A stretch of 64,000 bases of DNA from Hexactinellida sp. DTS-2022. Taxonomy: Eukaryota; Porifera; Hexactinellida. This document shows, piece by piece, positions 53,064 through 63,740 of this stretch (the first letter of the stretch is position 1; the number at the start of each line of letters is the position of its first letter). Where the stretch lies: contig JAPNXP010000011.1 of NCBI GenBank assembly GCA_028753945.1, positions 3,410,001 through 3,474,000 on the forward strand, read 5' to 3'. The notes under the pieces are model-generated. The model had not been told where the DNA came from. It saw only the letters and a program-made list of their open reading frames with translations, and did no database searches. Made by a program: the position numbers and the translations under genes.

Positions 53064-54148
53064 TCGCACCCCTCCTACGATTCTTATGCTATTTCTGTGA
53101 TATAGGAACCACGCTTTGACATCCTTAAGGTACGGAAATTTAAAGGGGGATCCGGGCATAAAATTAGAGATGACATTTGATGGCAATAAAACTCCCGAAA
53201 CAATAAAAACTCCATCGTACATAGTCACACTTCTGAGCAGATATATAAAACAAGTTTTATATGTAGAATATGAGGGGCACATTATAATAGTGGTATACTA
53301 GGCAAGTTTATTTTTAATCTTGAAAATTTGTCCCACATGCTCAAATCTCTTGCTTTCTAACTCATTTTCAATGACAAAACTCTATTTAATCTCGGAATCT
53401 GGGGGAGTGAGACATATGCTGAGAGACTATACAAGTGTACCACGACAACCGGAGCCTCACCTGCGCTAACCGAGCCTGACACCGGCTGGCCCCTCCCTCG
53501 CTACGCCACTGATCTCAATCATCAATTGTTTGCGTGTTAAATTATGATGACGTCATTATAACACCCCGATGAGACAGCACTGTTCCGAATCTGGGAACAC
53601 CGGACACAGCTTAAAGACAGGTTTCCAGTTATTCATTATATTTAATATACTACACTACTTTATAGTCTATCCGAAGTGAAATCAAATAGAACTTTAGCGA
53701 ACTTCCATTAATATGTTTTGTGTATTATTCTATTCTTAACAATTCTGTATTTGAGTTTGTATCTATTACCTCAAAATGCAATGAAAAATCTTCCAACTTA
53801 GCATTGACGAAAATCCAAGAATTATATAATTGTAATTAATAAGCCGTGACTGTCATAATTTTATCCTTGGACCTTGTCCAGGCAATATAAATTCTATCTG
53901 ATCTATTTACGTGGAAACCATAATAAACAGTAATACATATTACTCGATGGTTCTTGTGTTTTCGTATTTCGCTATATGGAGTTGTTTTTTTCACTTTAAA
54001 ACTATTCGCCAAGTGGCGCTACCCCTGTGTGCCGGTGCCAGAGGGGATCCTGTTCCCCCGTGAAAATTATTCCCCCGAACAGTACAGATTCACTAGAACG
54101 ATTCATCTTCCATCTAGTTTATTCTAATTAATTATTAGTAAGTAATAT
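53064..54148. other. Non-coding; hAT end at about 53484-53513
   Basis: CTGGCCCCTCCCTCGCTACG plus CCACTG is the complement of the 25791 element's left end, with a CTCGGTTAGCGC-type block nearby. Its partner end may be near 53060-53075 but is not clear. No gene seen; the frame at 53116-53301 has no motif. Confidence 0.45.
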
Positions 54149-54770
54149 CATCTATCTGTATATTAAAAGCGGAATTGTTGTGTGTTTGTTTGTTTGTTTG
54201 TTTGTTTGGATGTTTGTCCGTAATTGATTGGAAAGACTACGAGTCCCAGAAAGCTGAAAATTTGTATATAGGGGTTATTTTGTACTGCGACAACGATCTA
54301 TTGGTTTTTGAAACAAAATAATGCGTTTATGACGTCACAGTTTCGAAAAACAGATATTTTGTACTAGCTTCCCAATTTTGGTCCGATCTGTAGAAAATTC
54401 AAATCATTAGACGTACACTAAATTTCTACACCTGATAGCAGTTCACGAATTCCCATTTTACTTCTGATTGTGACACAGTTAATTAATTAGTCCCTGCACT
54501 AATCAACCATAAATAGTGTATCGTACCAACACGGTATAGCAAAGTGCAAGTGTGTGTTTGTGTGTGTGTTTGTCCAGAATTAATAGGAAAGACTACGAGT
54601 CCTAGAAAGCTGAAAATTGGCATACAGGGGTAATTTTACACGCTGATAACGATCTATTGGTTTTCTAAGCGAAATAACGGGATTATGACGTCATAAACGC
54701 ACATATTTGGGAATAACTCTTTCAGTTTTTATTCGATTTGCCCACAATTTTAGATGATAACACAACATAC
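54149..54770 (+). repeat. Two degenerate Helentron-like 5' portions
   Basis: Each has a start word, a GT/GTTT microsatellite (54179-54208 and 54550-54573), then GGAAAGACTACGAGTC, AGAAAGCTGAAAATT and CGATCTATTGGTTTT. They are about 360 bp apart and in the same orientation. 3' ends not assigned. Confidence 0.6.
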
Positions 54771-55427
54771 AATGAGACACACGTATACCGATTTATGGGA
54801 TTGTGACGTCACGTAGGAACTAATTTGCATATAGCTATTACATTTTTGATTCAATCGTCAAATAATTTTGTCACATTATAAAACAGAATGTATTGCATGA
54901 CTCTAGAATTTTTTGTAATTTTCGCATTTAATTTGAGCCAGGCACTTACAAAAGTGTAACCTACAAATGCTGCGTCATTGCACATATTGAGGTTTGACGA
55001 TTTAATCTTCACCTACATTATTTCCGAAATTGCATACTTGATTATAATCCAGTTTGGCTTCCATCAGTTTATTTCTATTCGTGATGTATTTAGCTTACGT
55101 CAATGACATAAGCATAATATTACTATCAATCTGATTCGTTTGTTAACAGAATGCGCTTAGAGTCTATAATGCATTGTTTATTTATTACACCTATATTGGC
55201 TTCTATAATAAGACTATCAATGGAACCTAGGATTTCTACTAGAAATGAATTAAGTTAAGTAATCTAGGATTTTGGTTCTGCCCAACGATGATATTTCTTA
55301 TGTTAATTGTTGCTATCAATTGAATTAAATAATTCACTAACCCAGCTCCTGCAAAATGAATTGTTTATGGTGAGATGTATAAATGTTTATTACTAATAAA
55401 TCAAATATTTTACAACCCTGAATTTAC
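54771..55427. other. Non-coding stretch
   Basis: Continuation of the degenerate repeats, then A+T-rich DNA without frames. Confidence 0.45.
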
Positions 55428-55508
55428 CTCTGCATAATAATGGTTTAATGGTGAGAATAAGACCGCGAAGCGGTCTTATTCTCATCTTTAAACCATTATT
55501 AAGCAGAG
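55428..55508. repeat. 81-bp near-perfect hairpin centred on CCGCGAAGCGG
   Basis: CTCTGC...AATAATGGTTTAA, TGAGAATAAGACCGC, then GCGGTCTTATTCTCA and TTAAACCATTATT...GCAGAG. The stem is interrupted only by small bulges. It shares its core with the 3' hairpins of the Helentron-like elements. Confidence 0.9.
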
Positions 55509-55839
55509 ATTAAATCCAGAGTTGGTAAATTACTTTGCAATACAATTTACTGAAATAAATTAATTGCGTAGAATTTACCAACACAGGTCTCAATTTATTT
55601 GAGCTAACAAGCTAACTTTTTAATATAACTGAACGAGCGACCCTTAAGAATTATTGAGCTATTAATTAACTAATAATTCATATTTAATGAGCAATAAGAA
55701 TAACTTACATAACATAATTTCCCAAACTAATTATAGTTACTAATCACAACCCAAAATGAATTTTAGGCACGGGTTATTAAGTCATAGTGTATAATTTACT
55801 AGCCACAGGTGAACTCATTAATAATATTATTGCTTTTGG

Positions 55840-55966
55840 GGAGGGAAAGGCCGCGAAGCGGCCGTTAATTGTATCGCGTAGTGCCTAACACGAACAAACA
55901 AAAGTCGCGAAGCGACTTTTGTGAGAGAGTGATCCGTCGCGAAGCGACCGAGACCGAAGGGCTCGT
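55840..55966 (+). mobile_element. Helentron-like 3' end with three hairpins
   Basis: GGCCGCGAAGCGGCC, AAAGTCGCGAAGCGACTTT and GTCGCGAAGCGAC in a row, followed by CGAGACCGAAGGGCTCGT. The next element (55967) begins immediately. Confidence 0.65.
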
Positions 55967-56924
55967 ACTATTAAAACACAAACCTGTATATGTGTGTGTA
56001 TATATATGTTATGTCGATTTTGTCAAATGTTGATTTTGCAAAATCAACATGAATCAACGGAACTAAACGACTTTGGCTTTATTACTCGGATAAGCCTAGG
56101 TTTTATTGCATTTTGTTCAGAATTCGCTTCATCCAAGTATATACCGACTTGTATGAAGAATTTTTTTAGCAAAATGAAATTTTTTACTAGAATGAAAAAA
56201 TATTCCAGGGTGATTTTGCAAAATCAACGAATAAAATATGTCGATTTTATAAAATCAACATTTTTAATTAGTTGATTTTGTAAAATCGACATTTTGGATG
56301 TTGATTTTGTAAAATCGACTATTTGACAAAATCGATATAACATAGTATATATATATTTGCGTGACCTACGTAGGTCACGATATTTGTTTGTATTGTTTTG
56401 ACAAAAAGTGTCCGGCTACAAAAACTGTCCGGCCGGACAGTTTTTGTAGCCGGACACTTTTTGTCAAAACAGTATGTTCCGAGTTGATTGAAGAAAGTGG
56501 ACGGTTTCCAAATGTGATTTTTGGCATATAGGGGTAACTTTTGGCACCCGCCAACAAGTTGAGGTTTCCACTCAAAATTTGTCACACCTCGACAAGTTAT
56601 GACGTCATTGTTCATTTCTAGAACCCTGAAAATTCACTAAATCGCACATAATTCGAACCCTCTAGGAGATAAAAATCATAAAATTTAATAGAACATGTAC
56701 ATTAATGATGCGGACACGTTGGTCACATCAGATCGCCAATATGCTTACTCATTATCGCATGATGACGTAATCACTAAAATTTTACATTGTTAAATTTGAC
56801 TATTTAGGCCTATTTACGCTTTATAATCTATATTAGGAGTATATAAACCACACACCAACCGCGAAGCGGTTGGTGTGTGGTTGTGTTCTGCCGCGAAGCG
56901 ACCTAGCAAGCGAAGCGCGCTAGT
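55967..56924 (+). mobile_element. Helentron-like non-autonomous element (copy H2)
   Basis: Starts ACTATTAAAACACAAACCTG, with a (TG)n/(TA)n stretch interrupted by a 336-bp palindromic MITE (56007-56342) and a CCGGCCGGACAG palindrome block near 56410-56470, then the body shared with H1 and H3. It ends with the ACCGCGAAGCGGT hairpin and GCGAAGCGCGCTAGT. Confidence 0.68.
56007..56342. mobile_element. Palindromic MITE with repeated GTTGATTTTGCAAAATCAAC words
   Basis: Ends TGTTATGTCGATTTTGTCAA and TTGACAAAATCGATATAACA. Five palindromes of the GTCGATTTTGTAAAATCGAC type inside. It is inserted in the TA-rich microsatellite of H2, so the TSD (TA or TATATA) is ambiguous. Confidence 0.8.
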
Positions 56925-56948
56925 ACTATTAAAACACAAACCTGTATA

Positions 56949-56985
<37 letters not shown>

Positions 56986-57449
56986 TTGTTTGTATGTTAC
57001 GAGTTGATTGAAGAAAGTGGACGGTTTCCAAATGTGATTTTTGGCATATAGGGGTAACTTTTGGCACCCGCCAACAAGTTGAGGTTTCCACCCAAAATTT
57101 CTCACACCTCGAAAAGTTATGATGTCATTGTCACATTTCGAGAACCTCGAAAATTCACTTAATCGCACATAATTTCCGCCCTCTGAGAGTAAAAGATCTG
57201 AAAATTTAATAGAACATGGACATTAATGATGCGGACACGTTGGTCACACCAGATTGCCAATATGCTTACTCATTATCGCATGATGACGTAATCACAAATA
57301 TTTCACATTGTTAAATTTAACATTTAGGCCTATTTACGCTTTATAATCAATATTAGGAGTATATAAACCACACACCAACCGCGAAGCGGTTGGTGTGTGG
57401 TTATGTTCTGGCATGCCGCGATGCGACCTAGCAAGCGAAGCGCGCTAGT
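56925..57449 (+). mobile_element. Helentron-like non-autonomous element (copy H3)
   Basis: Follows H2 without any spacer: CGCGCTAGT is directly joined to ACTATTAAAACACAAACCTG. (TG)n(TA)n at 56951-56990, then the shared body and 3' hairpin (57379-57391). 525 bp. Confidence 0.7.
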
Positions 57450-57728
57450 TAGATATAAACCTCAGAGGAACCAATTTTCCACAGAATAACCAAATTTCCA
57501 TGAATGTTTTGGTCAATCCGGACCAAGTTTCCAAGGGCATGAAAATTTTCGTGACAGTATGTGTGTTGCAGCGTGTACGCTACTTTAGCAGAGATATTTT
57601 GGATATTGTATTATCCATGTGTAATTTGTATTATCGTTTTTGGAGATCGATGAAATATTTTCATCATAAAATACATTGACATTCGTGGTTTACACAACTA
57701 CCTTTAATAATTAATTAAACATCAATAA

Positions 57729-57883
57729 GTATCTGTCCTGAACCCATAACCCCATTTTTCAGACGTGGACAGCAGGTTAGGAACCATAGTTGTGAGATTG
57801 GTGATGATTTTTTTTATCAAATCCACAATGGAATGTGATAAATGTGTAGCTAGACTGCATGAATTTACTCTCGGCCAATTTAA
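57729..57883 (+). repeat. 155-bp direct repeat, copy 1
   Basis: GTATCTGTCCTGAACCC ... CTCGGCCAATTTAA. Identical by eye to 58779-58933. It directly abuts the TIR element at 57884. The short frame it contains is duplicated with it and is not evidence of a gene. Confidence 0.95.
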
Positions 57884-58778
57884 CGGTGTCCGGACTGGCC
57901 AAATTACCGAAATGTATTTATTCCACCGGAATATTTTTTTTTTCTAAATATACACTCAATGAGATTAATATTTCTCCTCCAATCTTAATTTTGATTTTGT
58001 CATTCATAAGTGTCACAATATGACGTTTCAACACCTCCATATATGGCAAAAATTACACATTTCGCCGATATCCTTGAAATTTTAAGAGTAGAGTAAGAGT
58101 AAGAGTAGAGATTATCTAGTTTTTTCTAGAATTAATATATTGCGGGGGAATACTAAGACACTTTGGAATCGAATTGGAATGTTAGTAAGTGACTATTGAG
58201 ACATTAGAACTAAATATACACTTAATTTTCAAAAGCTTCGTTCAAAGAATAATAAAAATTGATTTAGAAGCTTAGTTTTGATGAAATGTAATGAGTTATC
58301 GCGACAAACTCAACTGCACTGTCAATAACAAAACTATATCATAAAAAAATAGGAAGTAGAATGAGTAATTTATTATTTGGGATTGAATATGGGAACAGAT
58401 TGTGTGAAATTTCCCAATAAATTGAAGAAATGTGGACTTTGAATCGAAAACTGTAAAAAAATCGAGGAAAAAAAAGTAAATTCATTCTTAACTCAAGTTG
58501 GATAGGTTTCTAAGTAACTCTATATCTTATACAACAACTAGTTAGAAGTTGGGAAGTGCTTCTACAAAAGATTATAGACTATTAGACTATGTTACGGTCA
58601 ATTAGAAGCCATTTTTAGAAATTCTATATATATTTAGTTACATTTTGAAATTTGAATTTTTAAAAGTGCAGTTATTCTTAGAAATGCCTTCCTAGATACT
58701 TGTTATGAATCAAAAGTAGTTATGATGAATCAATAATAATTTACCATTATAATTTATGTAATCCCAGTCCGGATACCG
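57884..58778. mobile_element. 895-bp TIR element between identical direct repeats
   Basis: Ends CGGTGTCCGGACTGG and CCAGTCCGGATACCG (one mismatch). Interior A+T-rich, no coding frame. Its two ends coincide exactly with the inner borders of the 155-bp direct repeats. Confidence 0.8.
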
Positions 58779-58933
58779 GTATCTGTCCTGAACCCATAAC
58801 CCCATTTTTCAGACGTGGACAGCAGGTTAGGAACCATAGTTGTGAGATTGGTGATGATTTTTTTTATCAAATCCACAATGGAATGTGATAAATGTGTAGC
58901 TAGACTGCATGAATTTACTCTCGGCCAATTTAA
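58779..58933 (+). repeat. 155-bp direct repeat, copy 2
   Basis: Same sequence as copy 1. Its end is about 270 bp upstream of the SF3A3 start codon, so it may include promoter sequence of that gene. Confidence 0.95.
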
Positions 58934-58948
58934 ACATGGTAGCTTTAG

Positions 58949-59133
58949 CATAGATGCATTATACGATTATACGTTATACGTTCGGGGAGCGTATAATGGG
59001 CCATATATACGTTAAAATCCGTTATACGTTATACGTCGTATGATGATTTACGTTATACGATTATACGTTATACGTTCACCTATCGTATAATGGTACCATA
59101 TATACGTTATACGTTACGTATAATGCAACTATG
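58949..59133. mobile_element. hAT-type MITE, 185 bp, perfect 8-bp TSD, close to SF3A3
   Basis: Ends CATAGATGCATTATACG and CGTATAATGCAACTATG. AGCTTTAG flanks both sides (58941-58948 and 59134-59141). The interior is filled with TTATACGTTATACG words. It ends about 70 bp before the SF3A3 start, so it probably lies in the promoter or 5' UTR. Confidence 0.93.
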
Positions 59134-59204
59134 AGCTTTAGACTATAATCCATTGCAATAGTAGGAAGAGTCCGAAGAGACCATAGACATAGAATTAGTT
59201 GAGA

Positions 59205-60707
59205 ATGGAAACTGTTATCGAGAGACAACGTAGAATGCATGAAGAACTCGAGCGAACCGAGCAAGCACTGACTGTGGAGAGAGAGTATCAGAGCAACTGT
59301 ACAGTACTCCGAGACAGAATAAATTCAGAGCATCGCAGTAAGATGCTCTCCGAGCGGTTTTGCAATCTGTCGCAGAGCCTGCATAGTCTCTACGAGGACA
59401 GAGACGGGATGCGGAGAGAGGAGATTAGCATGCACTCGTCGCACGAAGAATTTTCTGAGTTCTATAGGAGACTCAAACAAATAAAGGATTTCCACAGGCG
59501 GTTTCCCAATGATATAGAGGAACCGATGTCTGCTACGTTTACACGTTTGGAAGAGGAGAGGATAGAACCAGAGCTGGTGGTTCCGCTGGTCTCTTTCTCG
59601 GACGAAGAGGGCTATGGTCGCTACCTGGACCTCCATGAGTGCCACAGGCTCTTCTGCAGTCTCAAGGGAGTCCCGCGTATGGACTATCTCGCCTACCTGT
59701 CTACGTTCGACCGTCTGGCAGACATAAAACGCGAACTGAAGACGTCTGCTTACCTCGGGTATCTCTCTTCCCTGCGGGGCTACCTGTCCGACGTCCTGGA
59801 GCGGATCCGCCCGCTGCTGAGTGTCGAGAAGGAGGTTATGAAAGTACGCGTTGGCTTCGAGGAGAAGTGGGTGCGCGGGCAGTTCATGGGGTGGGAGAAG
59901 GAGACCGTGCCTGGGAGCGCTATGATTAAGCCTATCGGCATAAACATAGACCTGAATCAGTTCTCTTCCGGCCAGGAGCTGCGGCAGCTGGGGCTGGGCA
60001 CTCTGAAGACTCTGCTGCAGGCGAGAGGCCTCAAGTGCGGAGGAACTATTGAGGAGAGAGCCGAGCGGCTCTTCAGCATCAAGGGCACCCCGCGGGAACA
60101 ATGGGACACTCGCATTCTCTCCAAGGGCAGGGACTCCCGAGAGCACTCGCCTCTGCAGAAGGAAGTGGCCTCTCTGGAGGCCGAGGTGTACTGGTTCGGA
60201 GAGCAGCTGTGGGAGCAGAGAGAGGCCAGCAAGGAGAACGTGGAGAGGAAGCTCTCCCGGACTGTCGGCGAGCAGGAAGATGACTCGAGTGGTTCTGAGG
60301 CCAGCGACGAGTCAGAGGACGAAGAGATCATATACAATCCCAAGAACATACAGCTGGGCTGGGACGGTAAGCCCATTCCCTACTGGCTCTACAAGCTACA
60401 CGGATTAAACATCAGCTACACCTGCGAGATCTGTGGACAGGCGGTGTACAAGGGACCCAAGGCATTCCAGAGACACTTCTCGGAGTACAGACACGCCTAT
60501 GGCATGCGGAAACTCGGCATTCCCAACACCGCTCACTTTGCCAACGTGACGCACATTGAGGATGCTCTGGCGCTCTGGGAGAAAGTCAAAACCTTCGGAG
60601 AAGATACTAAGTTCGAATCGGACAGAGATGTTGAGTACGAGGACTCGCTGGGAAATGTTATTACCCGCAAGACTTATGATGACCTGAGGCGACAGGGTCT
60701 CCTGTAG
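59205..60707 (+). CDS. SF3A3: Splicing factor 3A subunit 3 (SF3a60)
   Basis: 500 residues against 501 in human, one exon. SF3A3 joins SF3A1 and SF3A2 in the SF3a complex of the U2 snRNP and is needed for branch-site recognition in the nucleus. The start METVIERQRR matches human METILEQQRR; an in-frame upstream codon would add two residues and is not used in the family. Visible parts: N-terminal helical region with DEEGYGRYLDLHECH (about 133-146); SAP-like motif around LGTLKTLLQARGLKCGGTIEE (about 264-284); acidic Ser-rich linker (about 355-375); NPKNIQLGWDGKPIPYWLYK; and a matrin/U1-type C2H2 finger with Cys407, Cys410, His424 and His430, followed by GIPNTAHFANVTHIEDA. It ends KTYDDLRRQGLL like human. 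Codons are GC-rich compared with Hsp110. A retrogene origin is possible but not shown. Confidence 0.97.
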   Translation: METVIERQRRMHEELERTEQALTVEREYQSNCTVLRDRINSEHRSKMLSERFCNLSQSLHSLYEDRDGMRREEISMHSSHEEFSEFYRRLKQIKDFHRRFPNDIEEPMSATFTRLEEERIEPELVVPLVSFSDEEGYGRYLDLHECHRLFCSLKGVPRMDYLAYLSTFDRLADIKRELKTSAYLGYLSSLRGYLSDVLERIRPLLSVEKEVMKVRVGFEEKWVRGQFMGWEKETVPGSAMIKPIGINIDLNQFSSGQELRQLGLGTLKTLLQARGLKCGGTIEERAERLFSIKGTPREQWDTRILSKGRDSREHSPLQKEVASLEAEVYWFGEQLWEQREASKENVERKLSRTVGEQEDDSSGSEASDESEDEEIIYNPKNIQLGWDGKPIPYWLYKLHGLNISYTCEICGQAVYKGPKAFQRHFSEYRHAYGMRKLGIPNTAHFANVTHIEDALALWEKVKTFGEDTKFESDRDVEYEDSLGNVITRKTYDDLRRQGLL

Positions 60708-62471
60708 AACTTAGATAAATTATCACCAATTTCTATTTGGCTACAATACTTATTAATTGCTAGCTAGACTAAGCTAGTTGTATTCTATTGAGCTTTCCTT
60801 AACATTGATATTAATGAAGTATTAAGACAAAGGTTTGAATAACATTGTACGGGATATTGAATGGCTAAAAGTAAAATACATACTTACATGTGTACTACTG
60901 CTTTTATGAATGCATTTAATTCGATAGTAATATACCACTGCATGCCATTCGGTTTCAGTGGTTACATAGTTAAGCTGCAATGAGCAATAAATAATCTATT
61001 AATAATTATTGTTGTAAAAAATGAGGAATTTATAATTATTGTTGTCAAAAATTTGTAAACTAATTGATGAAAATTCTAATTGAACTTTGTGAATGGCTTT
61101 TATAGGGTATTTTATGTAAACAATTATGTTGAGTACGACTTTTGTATATCTATAGAATATTACTTTAAGGTTGTTAAGTTAAAATAATTTAGTAAGAATA
61201 TATATTAATGGACAAGCGAGATCGAAGGGCTCCTATATTCTTAACGAAATCTCAACCGTCTCGCCCTTACCATGGACAATTATCAAGGTTGAAACAAAAC
61301 CTAATTTAACTATTATAGACATTCATGTTAGGATTTTCAAATTTATCAAGTCTTAACCACCTGACATGAATATAAGTATTCATGAATTGCTGCCCTATCG
61401 AAAACAGAATACCGAAAATTGAGATTTAAGGTATAGGGAAGGGATAAATGAATTTTGACCTGGAAGCTCCCAAAATTTTTTAGAAGTAGCTCTACTATAT
61501 TACTAGTTAATCGTGCAAGTATAAGCTTTCTACAAATCAAACTAAAGACCATGTAAAAAACTATAATGTAAAATTTTCAGTACTAATCCTATATAGTCGC
61601 CTGAGAACGTTTCGATATGTAAAATCCATTTTTTCTCGATATACCTGAATTAGTAAATGTTCCTTATCCAAAGATAAAGGTAACTGGATATATTCGGAAT
61701 TGATATGAATCGCGTGCTACAAGAAAATTGCGAAATAAAAAAATTCAAAATAAAAAAATATAATTTATTTTTCTAAAAAATTATTATCTCAAAGATGCTA
61801 AATTGCAAGATGCTCTAACCCACCCAGTTACCTTCTACGACATGTTTGAAAGATTTTTCACAATCACATCCTTAATAAAATAAAAAAAATTTCGAGTGAT
61901 CGTTCCCAGGCGCAAAATCACTTGTTCTGAAAAAAAACTATTTTAACGTTAATGAGATAACAGAAAAGGCGAATACACATACATATAATATTCGGTTAGC
62001 TAACATAATAAGAAGAAACACATACGTAATTACGTTTCAGTGGGCATAGTTGTATTCAAATTTGAGCCAAATATGGTTCGGTATTAGGGCAACCCACTAC
62101 ATTATTTGCTTGAATATATTTTAGAGTTGGGGACCTAATAATGAAGGTAGCACAATGTTTAACTCCTTATTGTGAATAGATAGCCTAATCAGTTAGGCTA
62201 GAACTATCAACTCCTAATTTTGCGTTTCTCACTGTTACATGGATGGGAGATATCATATAGTACTGTATTGTGTGTAATTGATTTGAAACATTTGGTGTTT
62301 CTTTCAAATTATATTGTATGTTTGAATTGTCTCAAATGTAGATTTCTGAAGATTCTCTTTACCTAACTAAGGGCTCTTGATATCTGTAATCTCTATTCAT
62401 CCAAAAGCGAACTTGAATCTATTATCGAAGCAGAGCCTGCAGAGGGTCAGTGTTTAGGCTACTTGAAACGA
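60708..62471. other. Downstream of SF3A3, non-coding
   Basis: AATAAATAATC at about 60984 is a possible polyadenylation signal. GAGATCGAAGGGCTCC at 61217 resembles a Helentron-like 3' end. No coding frames recognised. Confidence 0.5.
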
Positions 62472-62543
62472 ATGAGGCTGTCGAAGCTGTCTTATAAGTT
62501 ATATCCCTTGTTACTAATAATTATACTATTTCGTATTGAAGAA
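62472..62543 (+). other. Candidate signal-peptide exon (unidentified gene)
   Basis: ATG followed by MRLSKLSYKLYPLLLIIILF-like residues, i.e. a basic start plus a hydrophobic core, and then a strong donor GTAAGT at 62544 in phase 0. A phase-0 acceptor (ATTTCAG) at 62991-62997 opens a 43-residue frame (YLPYAVQCEVRERQTW...) to 63129. Hydrophobic frames are common in A+T-rich DNA, so this is weak. Confidence 0.2.
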
Positions 62544-63429
62544 GTAAGTTCCTTATTCGTTTGTAGTTTATACATCGCACATCTATTATTTATTCCAAGG
62601 TTGTATTTTGATCAGTCTTTATTTTTTGCTCTTTTGTATATGACATTCAATGCAAGGAGAAAGGTAAGATTTTGGGTGCAAAATTGCATACAAATTTCAA
62701 AAAGCTTTAGATTTCTAATTTCTAGTCCTGTGTTTTACTTCCGAATTTGAGTAAATTCTAGCTTTTAATGTGATTGGCTTTATGCATAGCAATTATGACA
62801 AATGCAATATAGGCAATACAACATTTCCTTTTAAGGCCGATGGACATGTTTTACCAATTTTCCCTCCCAGCTTCATTAGTTTGAATTGCTCACAAGATTC
62901 ACGCATGGTTGACAAGTTATTGATCAGTGGCTTTGGATACGGCATACTTTCTCTCTTATGTTGACCAGATCTCGACTATATTATTTCTCAATTTCAGTAT
63001 TTACCGTATGCAGTGCAATGTGAAGTCAGAGAACGACAAACCTGGCAGCAATTATTTTTGAGGATGATGGGCAATTGGGCATATATAATTGCCCATCTAC
63101 ATGACACAATCTACTCCTCTACTCGCTAACGTGTAATAACATATATTTTCGGTTGTCACTGATTATCCCATCCATAATCAGAGCTCAAATACTAACTTTC
63201 TATTACCGTACTTGAAAATTTAGGAATCTTTTAATTGTGTTGTTTCTTATTCGAAACTCAAGGAAATCTTAGCTATCCCTGAAGCCCCTGACAACTATCT
63301 TCTAGGGCACTTAATTTTTAAAAAAGAAAGTTAACTTGTTCACTGCTGACGCCGTCATAGTAATAACAACCAAATTCAGCATTTCATTCGCCACTTGTCT
63401 GATAGCTGACCACTTTTGTTTTTGGGCAG

Positions 63430-63574
63430 GGCACGGGTGTACCAGGGCAGTAACTTAACCAATGGTGTTATCTCTGCAGCCAAGGAGAAGCGATTGCATG
63501 AAATGCAGAAATATAATACGATTCCACAAGGTTGCAAGGAGTGGAAATGTTCATATTGTACATACAGTTTATGA
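63430..63574 (+). other. Candidate exon with a CxxC motif (unidentified)
   Basis: After TTTTTGGGCAG a frame of 47 residues reads ARVYQGSNLTNGVISAAKEK and ends near WKCSYCTYSL, like the first half of a C2H2 finger. An overlapping frame (63480-63647, RSDCMKCRNIIRFHK) is also open. I cannot tell which, if either, is coding. Confidence 0.22.
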
Positions 63575-63740
63575 GAACTATGTATATCTGATGAAAAATA
63601 CGAGATTTGAGACACAAAACTGCTCCATTATTCAACTGACGCTTTAGAAGATAATTTAAAATGCTAATTGCAGTTTTTTAACATAAAACATGAATAAGCA
63701 TTAGAAATTTAATGTGAATTACTGAAAGGAGGGCTGAGAG

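Noticed and set aside
53116-53301. Small frames on both strands near 53001-53301
   Set aside because: Overlap each other, partly run into the Foldback-like arm, and have no recognisable motif.
57765-57947. 60-residue frame duplicated at 58815-59015
   Set aside because: The similarity is simply due to the 155-bp direct repeat; the two frames diverge as soon as the repeat ends.
59325-60146. 273-codon frame on the minus strand
   Set aside because: Shadow of SF3A3 in GC-rich coding DNA; the plus-strand frame matches SF3A3 along its whole length.
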